From: Mangrovimicrobium sp048323675
GTDB taxonomy: Bacteria; Pseudomonadota; Gammaproteobacteria; Pseudomonadales; Halieaceae
NCBI RefSeq assembly: GCF_048323675.1
Contig: NZ_JBLWFK010000002.1
Location: 496,001 to 560,000 of the forward strand
Direction: 5' to 3'
Length of the DNA: 64,000 bases
Shown: positions 44,618-53,919 of the stretch, one piece after another
Numbering within the stretch: the stretch's first letter is position 1
How the letters are laid out: every line of letters starts with the position of its first letter
Notes under the pieces: model-generated
Database searches by the model: none
Seen by the model: only the letters and a program-made list of their open reading frames with translations
What the model was told of the DNA's origin: nothing
Made by a program: the position numbers and the translations under genes

Positions 44618-45787
44618 ATGAATCTTCATGAGTACCAGGGCAAACAGCTGTTTGCCGAATACGGACTGCCGGTCTCCAAGGGGTTTGCGGTGGATACCCC
44701 CGAGGAAGCGGCAGAAGCGGCGAAAAAGATTGGCGGCGATATGTGGGTTGTGAAAGCCCAGGTACACGCCGGTGGTCGCGGCAAGGCCGGCGGTGTGAAG
44801 CTGGTCAAATCTCCCGAGGAGTGCAAGGAATTCGCAGCCAACTGGCTGGGCAAGAACCTCGTAACCTACCAGACCGACGAAAACGGTCAGCCGGTCAGCA
44901 AGATCCTGGTTGAAACCTGCACCGATATCGCCGAGGAGCTGTACCTCGGTGCGGTGGTGGACCGCTCCACCCGCCGTATCGTATTCATGGCGTCCACCGA
45001 AGGCGGCGTCGAGATCGAGAAAGTGGCCGAGGAAACTCCCGAGAAAATCCTCAAGGCGACCATCGATCCCCTGACCGGCCCGCAGCCCTACCAGGGCCGT
45101 GAACTGGCCTTCAAACTGGGCCTGTCCGGCGACCAGATCAAGCAGTTCGTGAAGATCTTCATGGGCCTGGCGCAAATGTTCCAGGACAAGGACCTCGCCC
45201 TGATCGAGGTCAACCCGCTGGTGATCACTGAAGAGGGCAACCTGCACTGCCTGGACGCCAAGCTCGGTGTCGACGGCAATGCCATCTACCGCCAGAAGCA
45301 ACTGGCCGAGATGCACGACCCCTCCCAGGAAGACGAGCGCGAAGCGCACGCTGCCAAGTGGGAACTCAACTATGTGGCCCTCGACGGCAACATCGGTTGC
45401 ATGGTCAACGGCGCCGGCCTGGCCATGGGCACCATGGACATCGTCGCCCTGCACGGCGGTTTCCCCGCCAACTTCCTCGACGTGGGTGGCGGTGCAACCA
45501 AGGAGCGGGTCTCCGAGGCCTTCAAGATCATCCTCTCCGACGAGAACGTGAAAGCCGTCCTGATCAACATCTTCGGCGGTATCGTCCGCTGTGACCTGAT
45601 CGCCGAAGGCGTGATCGGCGCGGTTGAGGAAGTGGGCGTCAAAGTGCCGGTCGTGGTGCGCCTCGAGGGCAACAACGCCGAACTCGGCAAGAAACTGCTG
45701 GCCGATAGCGGCCTGAACATCATCGCTGCGGACAGCCTCACCGACGCTGCCCAACAGGCGGTTAAAGCAGCTGGAGGTGCAGCGTAA
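44618..45787 (+). CDS. sucC: Succinyl-CoA synthetase beta subunit
   Basis: ATP-grasp subunit making ATP or GTP from succinyl-CoA, 389 residues. MNLHEYQGKQLFAEYGLPVSKG, the nucleotide region VKAQVHAGGRGKAGGVKLV, ALIEVNPLVI and GGATKERVSEAFKIILSDENVKAVLINIFGGIVRCD are all family hallmarks. The stop overlaps the sucD start (TAATG). A 125-base gap before it may hold an internal promoter. Confidence 0.97.
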   Translation: MNLHEYQGKQLFAEYGLPVSKGFAVDTPEEAAEAAKKIGGDMWVVKAQVHAGGRGKAGGVKLVKSPEECKEFAANWLGKNLVTYQTDENGQPVSKILVETCTDIAEELYLGAVVDRSTRRIVFMASTEGGVEIEKVAEETPEKILKATIDPLTGPQPYQGRELAFKLGLSGDQIKQFVKIFMGLAQMFQDKDLALIEVNPLVITEEGNLHCLDAKLGVDGNAIYRQKQLAEMHDPSQEDEREAHAAKWELNYVALDGNIGCMVNGAGLAMGTMDIVALHGGFPANFLDVGGGATKERVSEAFKIILSDENVKAVLINIFGGIVRCDLIAEGVIGAVEEVGVKVPVVVRLEGNNAELGKKLLADSGLNIIAADSLTDAAQQAVKAAGGAA

Positions 45788-46659
45788 TGAGTATCCTGAT
45801 CGACAAGAACACCAAAGTCATCTGCCAGGGCTTCACCGGCTCCCAGGGTACTTTCCACTCAGAACAGGCGATCGCCTACGGCACCAAGATGGTCGGCGGT
45901 GTAACCCCCGGCAAGGGCGGCCAGGAGCACCTGGGCCTGCCGGTGTTCAACACCGTAGCAGACGCGGTTGCCGAAACCGGCGCCGAAGCCTCCGTGATCT
46001 ACGTACCGGCTCCCTTCTGCAAGGATTCCATCCTCGAAGCGGCCAACAGCGGCATCAAGCTGATCGTCTGCATCACCGAAGGCATCCCGACCCTCGACAT
46101 GCTCGAGTGCAAGGTCAAGTGTGACGAGCTGGGCGTGCGCCTGATCGGCCCGAACTGCCCCGGCGTGATCACCCCTGGCGAGTGCAAGATCGGCATCATG
46201 CCCGGTCACATCCACCTGCCCGGCAAGGTCGGCATCGTGTCCCGTTCCGGCACCCTGACCTACGAAGCGGTCAAGCAGACCACCGACGCGGGCTACGGCC
46301 AGTCCACCTGCGTGGGCATCGGCGGCGACCCGATCCCCGGTTCCAACTTCATCGACATCCTGGCGATGTTCGAGAAGGATCCGGCCACCGAGGCGATCGT
46401 CATGATCGGCGAGATCGGCGGTACTGCCGAGGAAGAAGCGGCGGCCTTCATCAAGGACAACGTCACCAAGCCGGTGGTTTCCTACATTGCCGGTGTTACC
46501 GCACCGAAAGGCAAGCGTATGGGCCACGCGGGCGCGATCATCTCCGGCGGCAAAGGCACCGCGGACGAGAAGTTCGCCGCCCTGGAAGCGGCCGGTGTAC
46601 GCACTGTGCGCTCCCTCGCGGAGATCGGTACCGCGCTGGGTGAAGTTACCGGTTGGTAA
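45787..46659 (+). CDS. sucD: Succinyl-CoA synthetase alpha subunit
   Basis: CoA-binding and phosphorylated subunit, 290 residues. MSILIDKNTKVICQGFTGSQGTFHSEQAI is the CoA domain, GPNCPGVITPGECKIGIMPGHIH and GIVSRSGTLTYEAV follow, and the phosphorylated His is in KGKRMGHAGAIISGGKGTADEKFAALE. Last gene of the TCA cluster; a strong terminator follows at 46679-46705. Confidence 0.97.
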   Translation: MSILIDKNTKVICQGFTGSQGTFHSEQAIAYGTKMVGGVTPGKGGQEHLGLPVFNTVADAVAETGAEASVIYVPAPFCKDSILEAANSGIKLIVCITEGIPTLDMLECKVKCDELGVRLIGPNCPGVITPGECKIGIMPGHIHLPGKVGIVSRSGTLTYEAVKQTTDAGYGQSTCVGIGGDPIPGSNFIDILAMFEKDPATEAIVMIGEIGGTAEEEAAAFIKDNVTKPVVSYIAGVTAPKGKRMGHAGAIISGGKGTADEKFAALEAAGVRTVRSLAEIGTALGEVTGW

Positions 46660-46678
46660 TTGCCCCTGTGGTACTGCG

Positions 46679-46705
46679 AAAAGCCCGCCTTCTGGCGGGC
46701 TTTTT
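46679..46705 (+). terminator. Intrinsic terminator after sucD
   Basis: Arms AAAAGCCCGCC (46679-46689) and GGCGGGCTTTT (46694-46704) with a TTCT loop and T run. Confidence 0.93.
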
Positions 46706-46873
46706 CGTTTCCGGGGTCTGTGGTTTGGAGTTCCGGTGTATTTGGTGCTGAGCAAGGGACCCGCGCTTCGCCTCCTGCAGTGCCCCCGGCGCCTGCGTTT
46801 TCAAGGCACCTGCCGGGGATTCAACACTCGCCAGTAACGATTCAACCCGGTCTGGTGAATTCCGCGCTATAGC

Positions 46874-46901
46874 CTTGAATTCAGCCAGAGAACCCCCATA
46901 T
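46874..46901 (+). promoter_or_regulatory. htpG: Heat-shock (sigma-32) promoter of htpG
   Basis: CTTGAA (46874-46879) and CCCCATAT (46894-46901) are separated by 14 bases, an excellent match to the sigma-32 consensus (CTTGAAA and CCCCATNT). The gene start is 40 bases downstream, so heat-shock control of htpG is very likely. Confidence 0.85.
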
Positions 46902-46941
46902 CGGAGTCATTGCGTTAACCCCGAACCGAGAAGAGGACGCC

Positions 46942-48864
46942 ATGACCGCCGAAGTACAACAAGAGACACTGGGTTTCCAGACCGAGGCGAAGCAGCTGCT
47001 TCACCTGATGATCCACTCCCTGTACTCGAACAAGGAGATTTTCCTCCGCGAGCTGATTTCCAATGCCTCCGACGCCATCGACAAGCTGCGCTTCCAGGCG
47101 CTGGCCGATGACAGCATCCTCGAAGGGGAGGGCGACTACGAGATCCGGGTGGATGTCGACAAGGACGCGAAGACCGTCACCATCAGCGACAACGGCATCG
47201 GCATGACCCGCGAGGAAGTGATCGAGAACCTCGGGACTATCGCCAAGTCCGGCACTGCGGCCTTCATGCAGAACCTCAGCGGCGACCAGAAACGGGACTC
47301 CCAGCTGATCGGCCAGTTCGGCGTGGGGTTCTATTCCGCGTTCATTGTCGCGGACCGGGTACAGGTGCATACCCGCAAGGCCGGCGAGCCGGCTGAATCC
47401 GGCGTGACCTGGGAGTCCCAGGGCGAATCGGAGTTTTCCGTAGGCCAGGCCGACAAGGCCGGGCGCGGTACCAGTATTGTCCTGCACCTGAAATCCGGCT
47501 GTGAGGAGTTCGCCGACGATTACCGGGTGCGCAGCGTGATCAAGAAGTACTCGGACCACATCTCCGTGCCGGTAAAAATGCTGGAGACCCCGTTCCCGGC
47601 GCACGCGGGCGAGGACGAGGGGGAGCCAGAACCTGCGGCACCCGAGTACAAGTCCGTGAACTCGGCGACCGCCCTGTGGACGCGCAGCCGTACCGAGGTT
47701 TCGGACGACGAGTACAAGGAGTTCTACCACCACGTTTCCCACGACTTCGACGAGCCGCTGACCTGGAGCCACAACCGGGTCGAGGGCAAACTCGAGTACA
47801 CCAGCCTGCTGTACATCCCGAAACGCGCGCCCTTCGACCTGTGGAACCGGGAGATGGCGCGGGGCCTGAAACTCTACGTACAGCGCACCTTCATCATGGA
47901 CGAGGCCGACCAGTTCCTCCCCCTGTACCTGCGCTTCGTCAAGGGCGTGGTCGACTCCAACGACCTGCCGCTGAACGTGTCCCGTGAAATTCTGCAGAAG
48001 GATGCCTCGGTCGACTCCATGCGCGGCGCGCTGACCAAGCGCGCGCTGGACATGCTGGAAAAACTGGCGAAAAACCAACCCGAACAGTACGCCGCCTTCT
48101 GGAAGGAGTTTGGCCAGGTCCTCAAGGAAGGGCCCGCGGAGGACTTCGCCAACAAGGAAAAAATCGCCAAACTGCTGCGCTTCTCCACCACCCACACCGA
48201 CAGCCCGGAGCAGGACCAGGGCCTCGACGATTACCTTGCACGCATCAAAGAGGGTCAGGACAAGATCTACTACGTGGTCGGCGAGAACTTCAACACCGCG
48301 AAGAACAGCCCTCACCTTGAAATATTCCGCAAGAAGGGCATTGAAGTCCTGCTGCTGTGTGACCGGATCGACGACTGGCTGATGAGCCACCTGCAGGAGT
48401 TCGACGGCAAGCAGGTGCAGGACGTGGCCCGCGGTGCTCTCGACCTGGGCGAGGACAGCGAGGAAGAAAAAACCGAGCGCGAAAAACTGGAAAAGGAGAG
48501 CGAAGCCCTGGTCGAGCGCCTTGGCAAGGTCCTCGAGGAGAAAGTGGCCGAGGTGCGCGCCACCGTGCGGCTCACCGAGTCCCCGGCCTGCCTGGTAGTC
48601 GGCGAACACGACATGGGCGCGCAGATGCGCCGTATTCTGGAAGCGGCTGGTCAGGCTGTCCCCGACAGCAAACCGATCCTCGAGATCAACCCGCACCACC
48701 CCTTGCTCGAAATGCTCGACCAGGAGCAGGACGAGGAGCGCTTTGCCGATCTCGCCAGTGTCGTGTTCGACCAGGCCCTGCTCGCCGAAGGCGGGCAACT
48801 CGACGACCCGGCCACCTATGTAGCGCGCCTCAACCGCCTGCTGCTCACCCTGAGCGGCCGCTAG
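46942..48864 (+). CDS. htpG: Chaperone HtpG (Hsp90)
   Basis: ATP-dependent cytosolic chaperone, 640 residues. The N-terminal GHKL ATPase shows LLHLMIHSLYSNKEIFLRELISNASDAIDKLRF, DNGIGMTREEVIENLGTIAKSGT and GQFGVGFYSAFIVADRV; the middle domain has LPLNVSREILQ with the catalytic-loop Arg; the C-terminal part is the dimer domain. No MEEVD tail, as expected in bacteria. Preceded by a sigma-32 promoter and followed by a strong terminator. Confidence 0.97.
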   Translation: MTAEVQQETLGFQTEAKQLLHLMIHSLYSNKEIFLRELISNASDAIDKLRFQALADDSILEGEGDYEIRVDVDKDAKTVTISDNGIGMTREEVIENLGTIAKSGTAAFMQNLSGDQKRDSQLIGQFGVGFYSAFIVADRVQVHTRKAGEPAESGVTWESQGESEFSVGQADKAGRGTSIVLHLKSGCEEFADDYRVRSVIKKYSDHISVPVKMLETPFPAHAGEDEGEPEPAAPEYKSVNSATALWTRSRTEVSDDEYKEFYHHVSHDFDEPLTWSHNRVEGKLEYTSLLYIPKRAPFDLWNREMARGLKLYVQRTFIMDEADQFLPLYLRFVKGVVDSNDLPLNVSREILQKDASVDSMRGALTKRALDMLEKLAKNQPEQYAAFWKEFGQVLKEGPAEDFANKEKIAKLLRFSTTHTDSPEQDQGLDDYLARIKEGQDKIYYVVGENFNTAKNSPHLEIFRKKGIEVLLLCDRIDDWLMSHLQEFDGKQVQDVARGALDLGEDSEEEKTEREKLEKESEALVERLGKVLEEKVAEVRATVRLTESPACLVVGEHDMGAQMRRILEAAGQAVPDSKPILEINPHHPLLEMLDQEQDEERFADLASVVFDQALLAEGGQLDDPATYVARLNRLLLTLSGR

Positions 48865-48886
48865 TACACTCCGCCAGGACCTCATG

Positions 48887-48913
48887 AAAGCGGGCTCACA
48901 AGCCCGCTTTTTT
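48887..48913 (+). terminator. Intrinsic terminator after htpG
   Basis: AAAGCGGGCT (48887-48896) and AGCCCGCTTT (48901-48910) around a CACA loop, followed by T residues. Confidence 0.92.
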
Positions 48914-48956
48914 GTTAAACTGCGCCAGAAGAAGATAAAGGAACCCCGGAGCCTGG

Positions 48957-49454
48957 ATGATCCTTACAATCTGGCGGCATGGACAGGCGGCCAATGCCGC
49001 GCAGGACATTGATCGAGAACTGACGGAAACCGGCCTCGACGACATCAGTTTTGGCTGTGACCAGTTTCACCAGCAGTGCGAGATGCGCCGCCTGGCGCTT
49101 CCGGAAATAATCCTCCACAGCCGCTGGCTGCGGACCGCACAGACCGCGGATATTATCGGCCGGCAATTCTCCCAGGCGGTCCTCGAGTCGGCCGAAGCCT
49201 TGGTCCCGGGGAGCCGGATCGGCGATGTCAGCGCCATGCTCGACCCGCTGCTGGAGGGCGGTGTCGAACACGCCATCCTGGTGTCGCACCAGCCCCTGGT
49301 TTCCGCGCTGATTGACCACTACCTTGGCGATCCCGGCAGGGTCGCCGCCCTGGTACCCGGCGGGTTTGCCATGCTGCGCCTCGATATCGCCATGGCCGGT
49401 ACCGCGGAGCTCATGTTCAGCGCCCAACCGCCCGAATACCGGGCGCAGGCCTGA
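48957..49454 (+). CDS. sixA: Phosphohistidine phosphatase SixA
   Basis: Histidine-phosphatase-superfamily enzyme of 165 residues that removes phosphate from His in phosphorelay or PTS proteins. It has the catalytic RHG motif in ILTIWRHGQAANAAQD, the conserved Arg in LHSRWLRTAQTADII and the second catalytic His in ILVSHQPLVSALI. Its stop overlaps the start of the next hydrolase gene (TGATG), so the two are coupled. Confidence 0.88.
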   Translation: MILTIWRHGQAANAAQDIDRELTETGLDDISFGCDQFHQQCEMRRLALPEIILHSRWLRTAQTADIIGRQFSQAVLESAEALVPGSRIGDVSAMLDPLLEGGVEHAILVSHQPLVSALIDHYLGDPGRVAALVPGGFAMLRLDIAMAGTAELMFSAQPPEYRAQA

Positions 49455-50311
49455 TGCCCGCAAACCCCACTGAAATCGGCTGGGAAGTCGACGGACTGTG
49501 GTATGCGGGGCTCGCCTGGGGCAATCCACACCATCCGCCGCTGCTGGCCCTGCACGGCTGGCTCGACAACGCCGCAAGTTTCGCCAGGCTGGCGCCGCTG
49601 CTGGATGACTTCCACGTGGTGGCGGTCGACCTCAGCGGCCACGGGCGTTCCAGCTGGCGCTCCCGCGACGCGACCTACCAGATCTACGACGACCTGCCAC
49701 AGCTGCTGTCAATTCTCGATCAACTGGGCTGGCAACACTGCCACCTGATGGGCCATTCCCGCGGTGCGATCATCGCGACACTGTTTGCGGCCTGTTTTCC
49801 CGAACGCATCGCCCGGCTGGTGTTACTGGACGGCTTGTCGCCGGAAGCCACCGGTGAAGAGGCATTTGTCACACAGTTGCGCCAGTTCGTGGAACAGCGC
49901 GAACGCTACCTGGGCCGCCAGCCAACCGTCTATCCCTCGGCGGAAAGAGCCATGGCCGTAAGAACCGCCAATGGCCTGCCCTTGAAGGCAGCCGAACTGA
50001 TGCTGCCGCGCAGTTTACGGGCGGAGGGCGCGGGCGTTTGCTGGACCTCCGACCCGCGCTTGCGCGGCGCCTCGGCAGTCAAGCTTTCGGTCGGGCAGAT
50101 CGAGGCGATGCTGCGCGCCGTTACCGCCCCGACCCTGGTACTGGTAGCCGAAACCGGACTGGTTCCCCTCATGTCCAGCCGCTTTGCCGAACTGGTCGCG
50201 CAGATGGCCGCTGCGCGAATGGAGAGCCAGGCGGGTGGCCATCATTTCCATCTGGAGGATGGCGTGGCTAGAATTGCCGGCACCATCCAGACATTCCTGC
50301 AAACGAACTGA
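49454..50311 (+). CDS. Alpha/beta-fold hydrolase
   Basis: A 285-residue hydrolase of unknown substrate. LALHGWLDNAASFARLAPLL is the oxyanion region, VAVDLSGHGRSSW follows, LMGHSRGAIIATLFAACFPERI holds the nucleophile Ser, and the catalytic His is in QAGGHHFHLEDG. It resembles serine hydrolase-like proteins of the MEST/epoxide hydrolase group. Coupled to sixA upstream. Confidence 0.85.
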   Translation: MPANPTEIGWEVDGLWYAGLAWGNPHHPPLLALHGWLDNAASFARLAPLLDDFHVVAVDLSGHGRSSWRSRDATYQIYDDLPQLLSILDQLGWQHCHLMGHSRGAIIATLFAACFPERIARLVLLDGLSPEATGEEAFVTQLRQFVEQRERYLGRQPTVYPSAERAMAVRTANGLPLKAAELMLPRSLRAEGAGVCWTSDPRLRGASAVKLSVGQIEAMLRAVTAPTLVLVAETGLVPLMSSRFAELVAQMAAARMESQAGGHHFHLEDGVARIAGTIQTFLQTN

Positions 50312-50320
50312 CAGGCTTCC

Positions 50321-50887
50321 ATGCCCCATAAAAACACCTTCGCCATCGTCGCTACCCTGGTTTTCCTGCTGGGACTTTCCCCGCAGCTGCGGGCGCAGAC
50401 CGCCGCCGGAATACTGGCTGAACTGGACCAGTTCCCCCACACCCAGCGCATCAGTTTCAGCGAGAGCGATGTCGTCGATTACGAAATCGGTCTCGGCGCC
50501 ATCCAGAAACGCAGCGGTGTCTGGGGCTTCAAGCGCAGCGAACGGCTGAGCGGGCACCGCGTGCGCTACACCTGGCAGATTGTCGACGGTTACGACGCGG
50601 AGCGCGTTCTCGAGAACGTGGGGAGCAAACTGTCGACCAGCAGTGAGCTCCTGTTCAGCTGTGAAAGCCGCGGCTGTGGCCAGGGATCGCAGTGGGCCAA
50701 CCAGGTGTTCGGTGAACGCCTGTTGTACGGGCGGGATGAGTACCAGAATTACCGGGTATATGGTCCGAAAGACCCGGGTGCCGGTGACTACCGGGTGCTC
50801 CTGTTCAGCGCCGCACGGCTGGCGGACCGGCAATATCTGCATGCGGAGTTGGTGACGGTTTCAGAACCGGCAACACCTGAGGAGTAA
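50321..50887 (+). CDS. Periplasmic DUF4892-like protein
   Basis: A 188-residue secreted protein with a signal peptide ending in LSPQLRAQ. The mature part has VRYTWQIVDGYDAERVLENVGSKL, then the distinctive FSCESRGCGQGSQWANQVFGERLLYGRDEYQNYRVYGP, which I associate with the DUF4892 family found mostly in pseudomonads and relatives. The two cysteines in that motif may form a disulfide. Start ATG 50321 is 10 bases after the hydrolase gene, so it probably shares that operon. Function unknown. Confidence 0.72.
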   Translation: MPHKNTFAIVATLVFLLGLSPQLRAQTAAGILAELDQFPHTQRISFSESDVVDYEIGLGAIQKRSGVWGFKRSERLSGHRVRYTWQIVDGYDAERVLENVGSKLSTSSELLFSCESRGCGQGSQWANQVFGERLLYGRDEYQNYRVYGPKDPGAGDYRVLLFSAARLADRQYLHAELVTVSEPATPEE

Positions 50888-50920
50888 AATACCGGGGACT
50901 TTGTCAGCTTCGAGCCGGGC

Positions 50921-50988
50921 TTCAATGCAACATAGCCCCCACGGCTCGAGAGCGCTTTAACTCACCGTGGGGGCTATGTTGCATCGAA
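50921..50988. repeat. Structured palindrome, family II copy 1
   Basis: 24-base arms (50921-50944 and 50965-50988, one mismatch) around a 20-base interior that is the exact reverse complement of the interior of copy 4 at 54475-54494. The arms share CCCCCACGG at the inner end with copy 4 but differ at three outer positions, each compensated on the other arm. Confidence 0.88.
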
Positions 50989-51055
50989 TCCCTCGCTGGG
51001 AGGCAAAACTGGATACACAGTGCTCCGCCAGAATCAGCCGCCAGGGGAGCGAGTT

Positions 51056-51116
51056 CAGCCAAATGTTCCGTGCGTCGAGTTAAAAGTCATTCGAGTAAGC
51101 ACGGGACATTTGGCTG
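51056..51116. repeat. Structured palindrome, family II copy 2
   Basis: 18-base arms (51056-51073 and 51099-51116, one G-T mismatch) around a 25-base interior containing GAGTTAAAAGTC and TTCGAG. It matches, in inverse orientation, the ends of the interior of copy 3 at 54270-54381, which carries about 50 extra bases. Confidence 0.85.
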
Positions 51117-51181
51117 TAATTGCGGCTAAAGTGCGCCAGTAACCGCGACAGGACACGAATATCCCGACCGGGTTGCGGGAA

Positions 51182-51730
51182 TTAACGGCGCAGCTGCAGA
51201 ATCTGCAGAAACTCGTCGCGGGTCTTCTGGGAATCCCGGAAGCTGCCCAGCATCGCGGAGGACTTCATTACCGAGTTCTGCTTTTCCACCCCGCGCATCA
51301 TCATGCACATGTGTTTCGCCTCGATAATCACACCGACACCCTCGGCACCGGTCACGTCCATGATGGTCGAGGCGATCTGGGTAGTCAGGGATTCCTGGAT
51401 CTGCAGGCGACGGGCGAAGATATCGACGATCCGCGCCACCTTGGACAGGCCGAGCACGTAACCGGTGGGGATGTAGGCCACGTGGCACTTGCCGATAAAC
51501 GGCAGCATGTGGTGCTCACAGAGGGAGTAGAGTTCCACGTCCTGCACGATGACCATTTCGCTGGAATCAGAGGGAAACAGCGCGTTGTTGACGACTTCCT
51601 CGACCGACTGCTCGTAACCGCGGGTGAGGAACTCGAAGGCCTTGGCGGCCCGCTTGGGAGTGTCGACGAGACCGGGACGTTGCAGGTCTTCGCCAATGGC
51701 TTCGATGATAGCGGCCCAGTGTTGTTCCAC
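51182..51730 (-). CDS. folE: GTP cyclohydrolase I
   Basis: Opens the GTP ring to start folate and pterin synthesis, 182 residues. GTG 51730 is chosen because AGGAG lies 8 bases upstream and the protein then begins MEQHWAAIIEAIGEDLQRPGLVDTPKRAAKAF; a longer frame from 51799 adds unrelated residues. Zinc ligands are in YSLCEHHMLPFIGKCHVAYIP and the later EAKHMCMMMRGV; the substrate region KVARIVDIFARRLQIQE is intact. Monocistronic, divergent from prmB. Confidence 0.95.
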   Translation of the reverse strand: MEQHWAAIIEAIGEDLQRPGLVDTPKRAAKAFEFLTRGYEQSVEEVVNNALFPSDSSEMVIVQDVELYSLCEHHMLPFIGKCHVAYIPTGYVLGLSKVARIVDIFARRLQIQESLTTQIASTIMDVTGAEGVGVIIEAKHMCMMMRGVEKQNSVMKSSAMLGSFRDSQKTRDEFLQILQLRR

Positions 51731-51842
51731 GTCAGGTTCTCCTGAATTATAAAATGTCGCTGGCCACTGCGGCCGGGGTGGGGATGTTAACAATCGCACC
51801 GCGGCATGGCAATTCGATGTCAGGGAGGTTTACACTCTCGCC

Positions 51843-52760
51843 ATGAGCGAACAGCACCTCAATATTGCCGCCCCGGAGACCCTCGGGGACTTCCTGCGCC
51901 ACTGCCACGAAGCGCTGCGCAACAGTGACGTTTTTTACGGCCACGGCACGGACAACGCCTGGGACGAGGCGGTGCAGCTGGTCCTGCACGTCGCGGGGCA
52001 GGCGGCCGATGCGGGCCGGGAAGTGCTGGAGCTGCCGCTCGACGACGCGCAGTTCCAGAGCGGCATGGCCCTGCTGCGGCGCCGGCTCGATGAGCGGGTA
52101 CCGCTGCCCTACCTGCTGGGCAAGGCCTGGTTCGCGGGGCTGGAATTCAACTGCGACGAGCGCGCCATCATTCCCCGCTCGCCCATCGCGGAACTCATCC
52201 TCAACGATTACCAGCCCTGGTACCAGGGGCCGGAACCTGTGCATATCCTCGACCTGTGCTGCGGCGGGGGCTGTATCGGCCTGGCCGCGGCCCACTACGG
52301 CGCGGCCGATGTCGTGCTCGCGGATATCGACGGCCAGGCGCTCAGCCTGGCCCGTGAAAATCGCGCCAGGCTCGGTCTCGAGTCGCGGGTCACGCTGGTG
52401 CAGTCGGACCTGTTCGAAGCGCTGCCGCAACAGCGCTTCGACATCATCCTGTCCAACCCGCCCTATGTGGATGCCGCCGACCTCTCGGTCATGCCCGCGG
52501 AATATCACCATGAACCGCCACTGGCACTCGGCAGCGGCGAGGACGGGCTCGACCTGACCCGGCGGATCCTGGCCAGGGCGGAAGAATTCCTCACTGATGA
52601 GGGCTTGCTGGTGGTGGAGGTCGGCAACAGCTGGGAGTCACTGGAAGCGGCCTACCCGGGCGTTCCCTTTACCTGGCTGGAATTCGAGCAGGGCGGGCAC
52701 GGCGTGTTCGCCCTCGCCGCGCGGGAACTGCGAGAACACCGAGCAAGCCTGCGCCATTAA
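51843..52760 (+). CDS. prmB: 50S ribosomal protein L3 glutamine methyltransferase
   Basis: N5-glutamine methyltransferase of ribosomal protein L3, 305 residues. The N-terminal helical domain (about 1-120) contains AVQLVLHVAG and LGKAWFAGLEFNCDERAIIPRSPIAELI; the SAM domain has ILDLCCGGGCIGLAAA and the catalytic motif IILSNPPYVDAADL. The IPRSPI form before the SAM domain is the PrmB signature rather than PrmC. It is followed 43 bases later by aroC, a common pairing. Confidence 0.94.
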   Translation: MSEQHLNIAAPETLGDFLRHCHEALRNSDVFYGHGTDNAWDEAVQLVLHVAGQAADAGREVLELPLDDAQFQSGMALLRRRLDERVPLPYLLGKAWFAGLEFNCDERAIIPRSPIAELILNDYQPWYQGPEPVHILDLCCGGGCIGLAAAHYGAADVVLADIDGQALSLARENRARLGLESRVTLVQSDLFEALPQQRFDIILSNPPYVDAADLSVMPAEYHHEPPLALGSGEDGLDLTRRILARAEEFLTDEGLLVVEVGNSWESLEAAYPGVPFTWLEFEQGGHGVFALAARELREHRASLRH

Positions 52761-52803
52761 CGGCTATAATAGCCGGCTTTGATTTTCCGGATATGGCGCA
52801 GAC

Positions 52804-53919
52804 ATGGCAGGCAATTCCATCGGCAAACTTTTCACCGTCACCAGTTTCGGCGAGAGCCACGGCCCGGCCCTCGGCTGTATCGTCGACGGTTGTCCCCCGG
52901 GACTGGAGATCTGCGAGGCGGACCTGCAACGGGACCTCGACCGGCGCAAGCCGGGCACCTCACGCTTCACCACCCAGCGGCGCGAAGCCGATGAAGTGCG
53001 TATTCTCTCCGGAGTCTTTGAGGGCCGCACCACCGGCACGTCCATCGGCCTGCTGATCGAGAACACGGACCAGCGTTCCAAGGATTACTCCAATATCGCC
53101 AGTACCTTCCGCCCGGCGCACGCTGACTACACCTACAACCAGAAATACGGTTTCCGCGATTACCGCGGCGGCGGCCGTTCCTCCGCCCGGGAAACCGCGA
53201 TGCGGGTCGCCGCCGGGGCCATCGCCAAGAAGTACCTGCAGCAAACCTGCGGCATTCAGGTCCGCGGCTATCTGTCGCAACTGGGCCCCATCCATGCCCG
53301 CAAACTGGACTGGGACATCGTCGAAACCAATCCCTTCTTCTGCCCGGACAGCGATGCGGTGGCCGAGATGGAGACCTACATGGCGGCGCTGAACAAGGAG
53401 GGCAACTCCATCGGCGCCCGGATCAATATCGTCGCCAGCAACGTGCCCCCCGGCCTCGGCGAACCCGTGTTCGACCGCCTCGACGCGGACATCGCCCACG
53501 CGATGATGGGCATCAACGCGGTGAAAGGCGTGGAGATCGGCGCCGGTTTCGCCAGCATCGAGCAGAAGGGCAGCGAACACCGCGACCTGCTCACCCCAGA
53601 GGGGTTCATCGGCAATAACGCCGGCGGCGTGCTCGGCGGCATTTCCAGCGGCCAGGACATCACCGTCAGCATTGCCCTGAAGCCCACCTCCAGCATCCGC
53701 CAGCCCGGGGCGACTATCGACACCCACGGCAACGCCATGGAAGTCGCCACCCACGGCCGCCATGACCCCTGCGTCGGCATCAGGGCCACGCCCATCGCCG
53801 AGGCCATGCTGGCCATCGTGCTGATGGACCACCTGCTCCGGCACCGCGGCCAAAACGCCGGCGTGACCAGCGAGACCCCGGTCATCCCGGCAACTGCGCC
53901 TACCCGGAACGAGGGCTGA
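52804..53919 (+). CDS. aroC: Chorismate synthase
   Basis: FMN-dependent last step of the shikimate pathway, 371 residues. The family signatures are visible: GNSIGKLFTVTSFGESHGPALGCIVDGCPPGL at the start, DYRGGGRSSARETAMRVAAGAIAK near 120, and HGRHDPCVGIRATPIAEAM near the end. It is a few residues longer than the Escherichia coli protein at its C-terminus. The next small gene starts directly after its stop codon. Confidence 0.97.
   Translation: MAGNSIGKLFTVTSFGESHGPALGCIVDGCPPGLEICEADLQRDLDRRKPGTSRFTTQRREADEVRILSGVFEGRTTGTSIGLLIENTDQRSKDYSNIASTFRPAHADYTYNQKYGFRDYRGGGRSSARETAMRVAAGAIAKKYLQQTCGIQVRGYLSQLGPIHARKLDWDIVETNPFFCPDSDAVAEMETYMAALNKEGNSIGARINIVASNVPPGLGEPVFDRLDADIAHAMMGINAVKGVEIGAGFASIEQKGSEHRDLLTPEGFIGNNAGGVLGGISSGQDITVSIALKPTSSIRQPGATIDTHGNAMEVATHGRHDPCVGIRATPIAEAMLAIVLMDHLLRHRGQNAGVTSETPVIPATAPTRNEG

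Larger units (their letters stand above)
50888..51181. other. Convergent spacer with two structured palindromes
   Basis: The 294 bases between the DUF4892-like gene and the convergent folE gene hold two family II palindromes (50921-50988 and 51056-51116). I see no other gene or standard terminator, so the palindromes may themselves end both transcripts. Confidence 0.7.

Noticed and set aside
50921..51116. Possible CRISPR-like repeats
   Set aside because: The units are inverted palindromes with variable arms, not direct repeats with regular spacers, and no cas genes are present.
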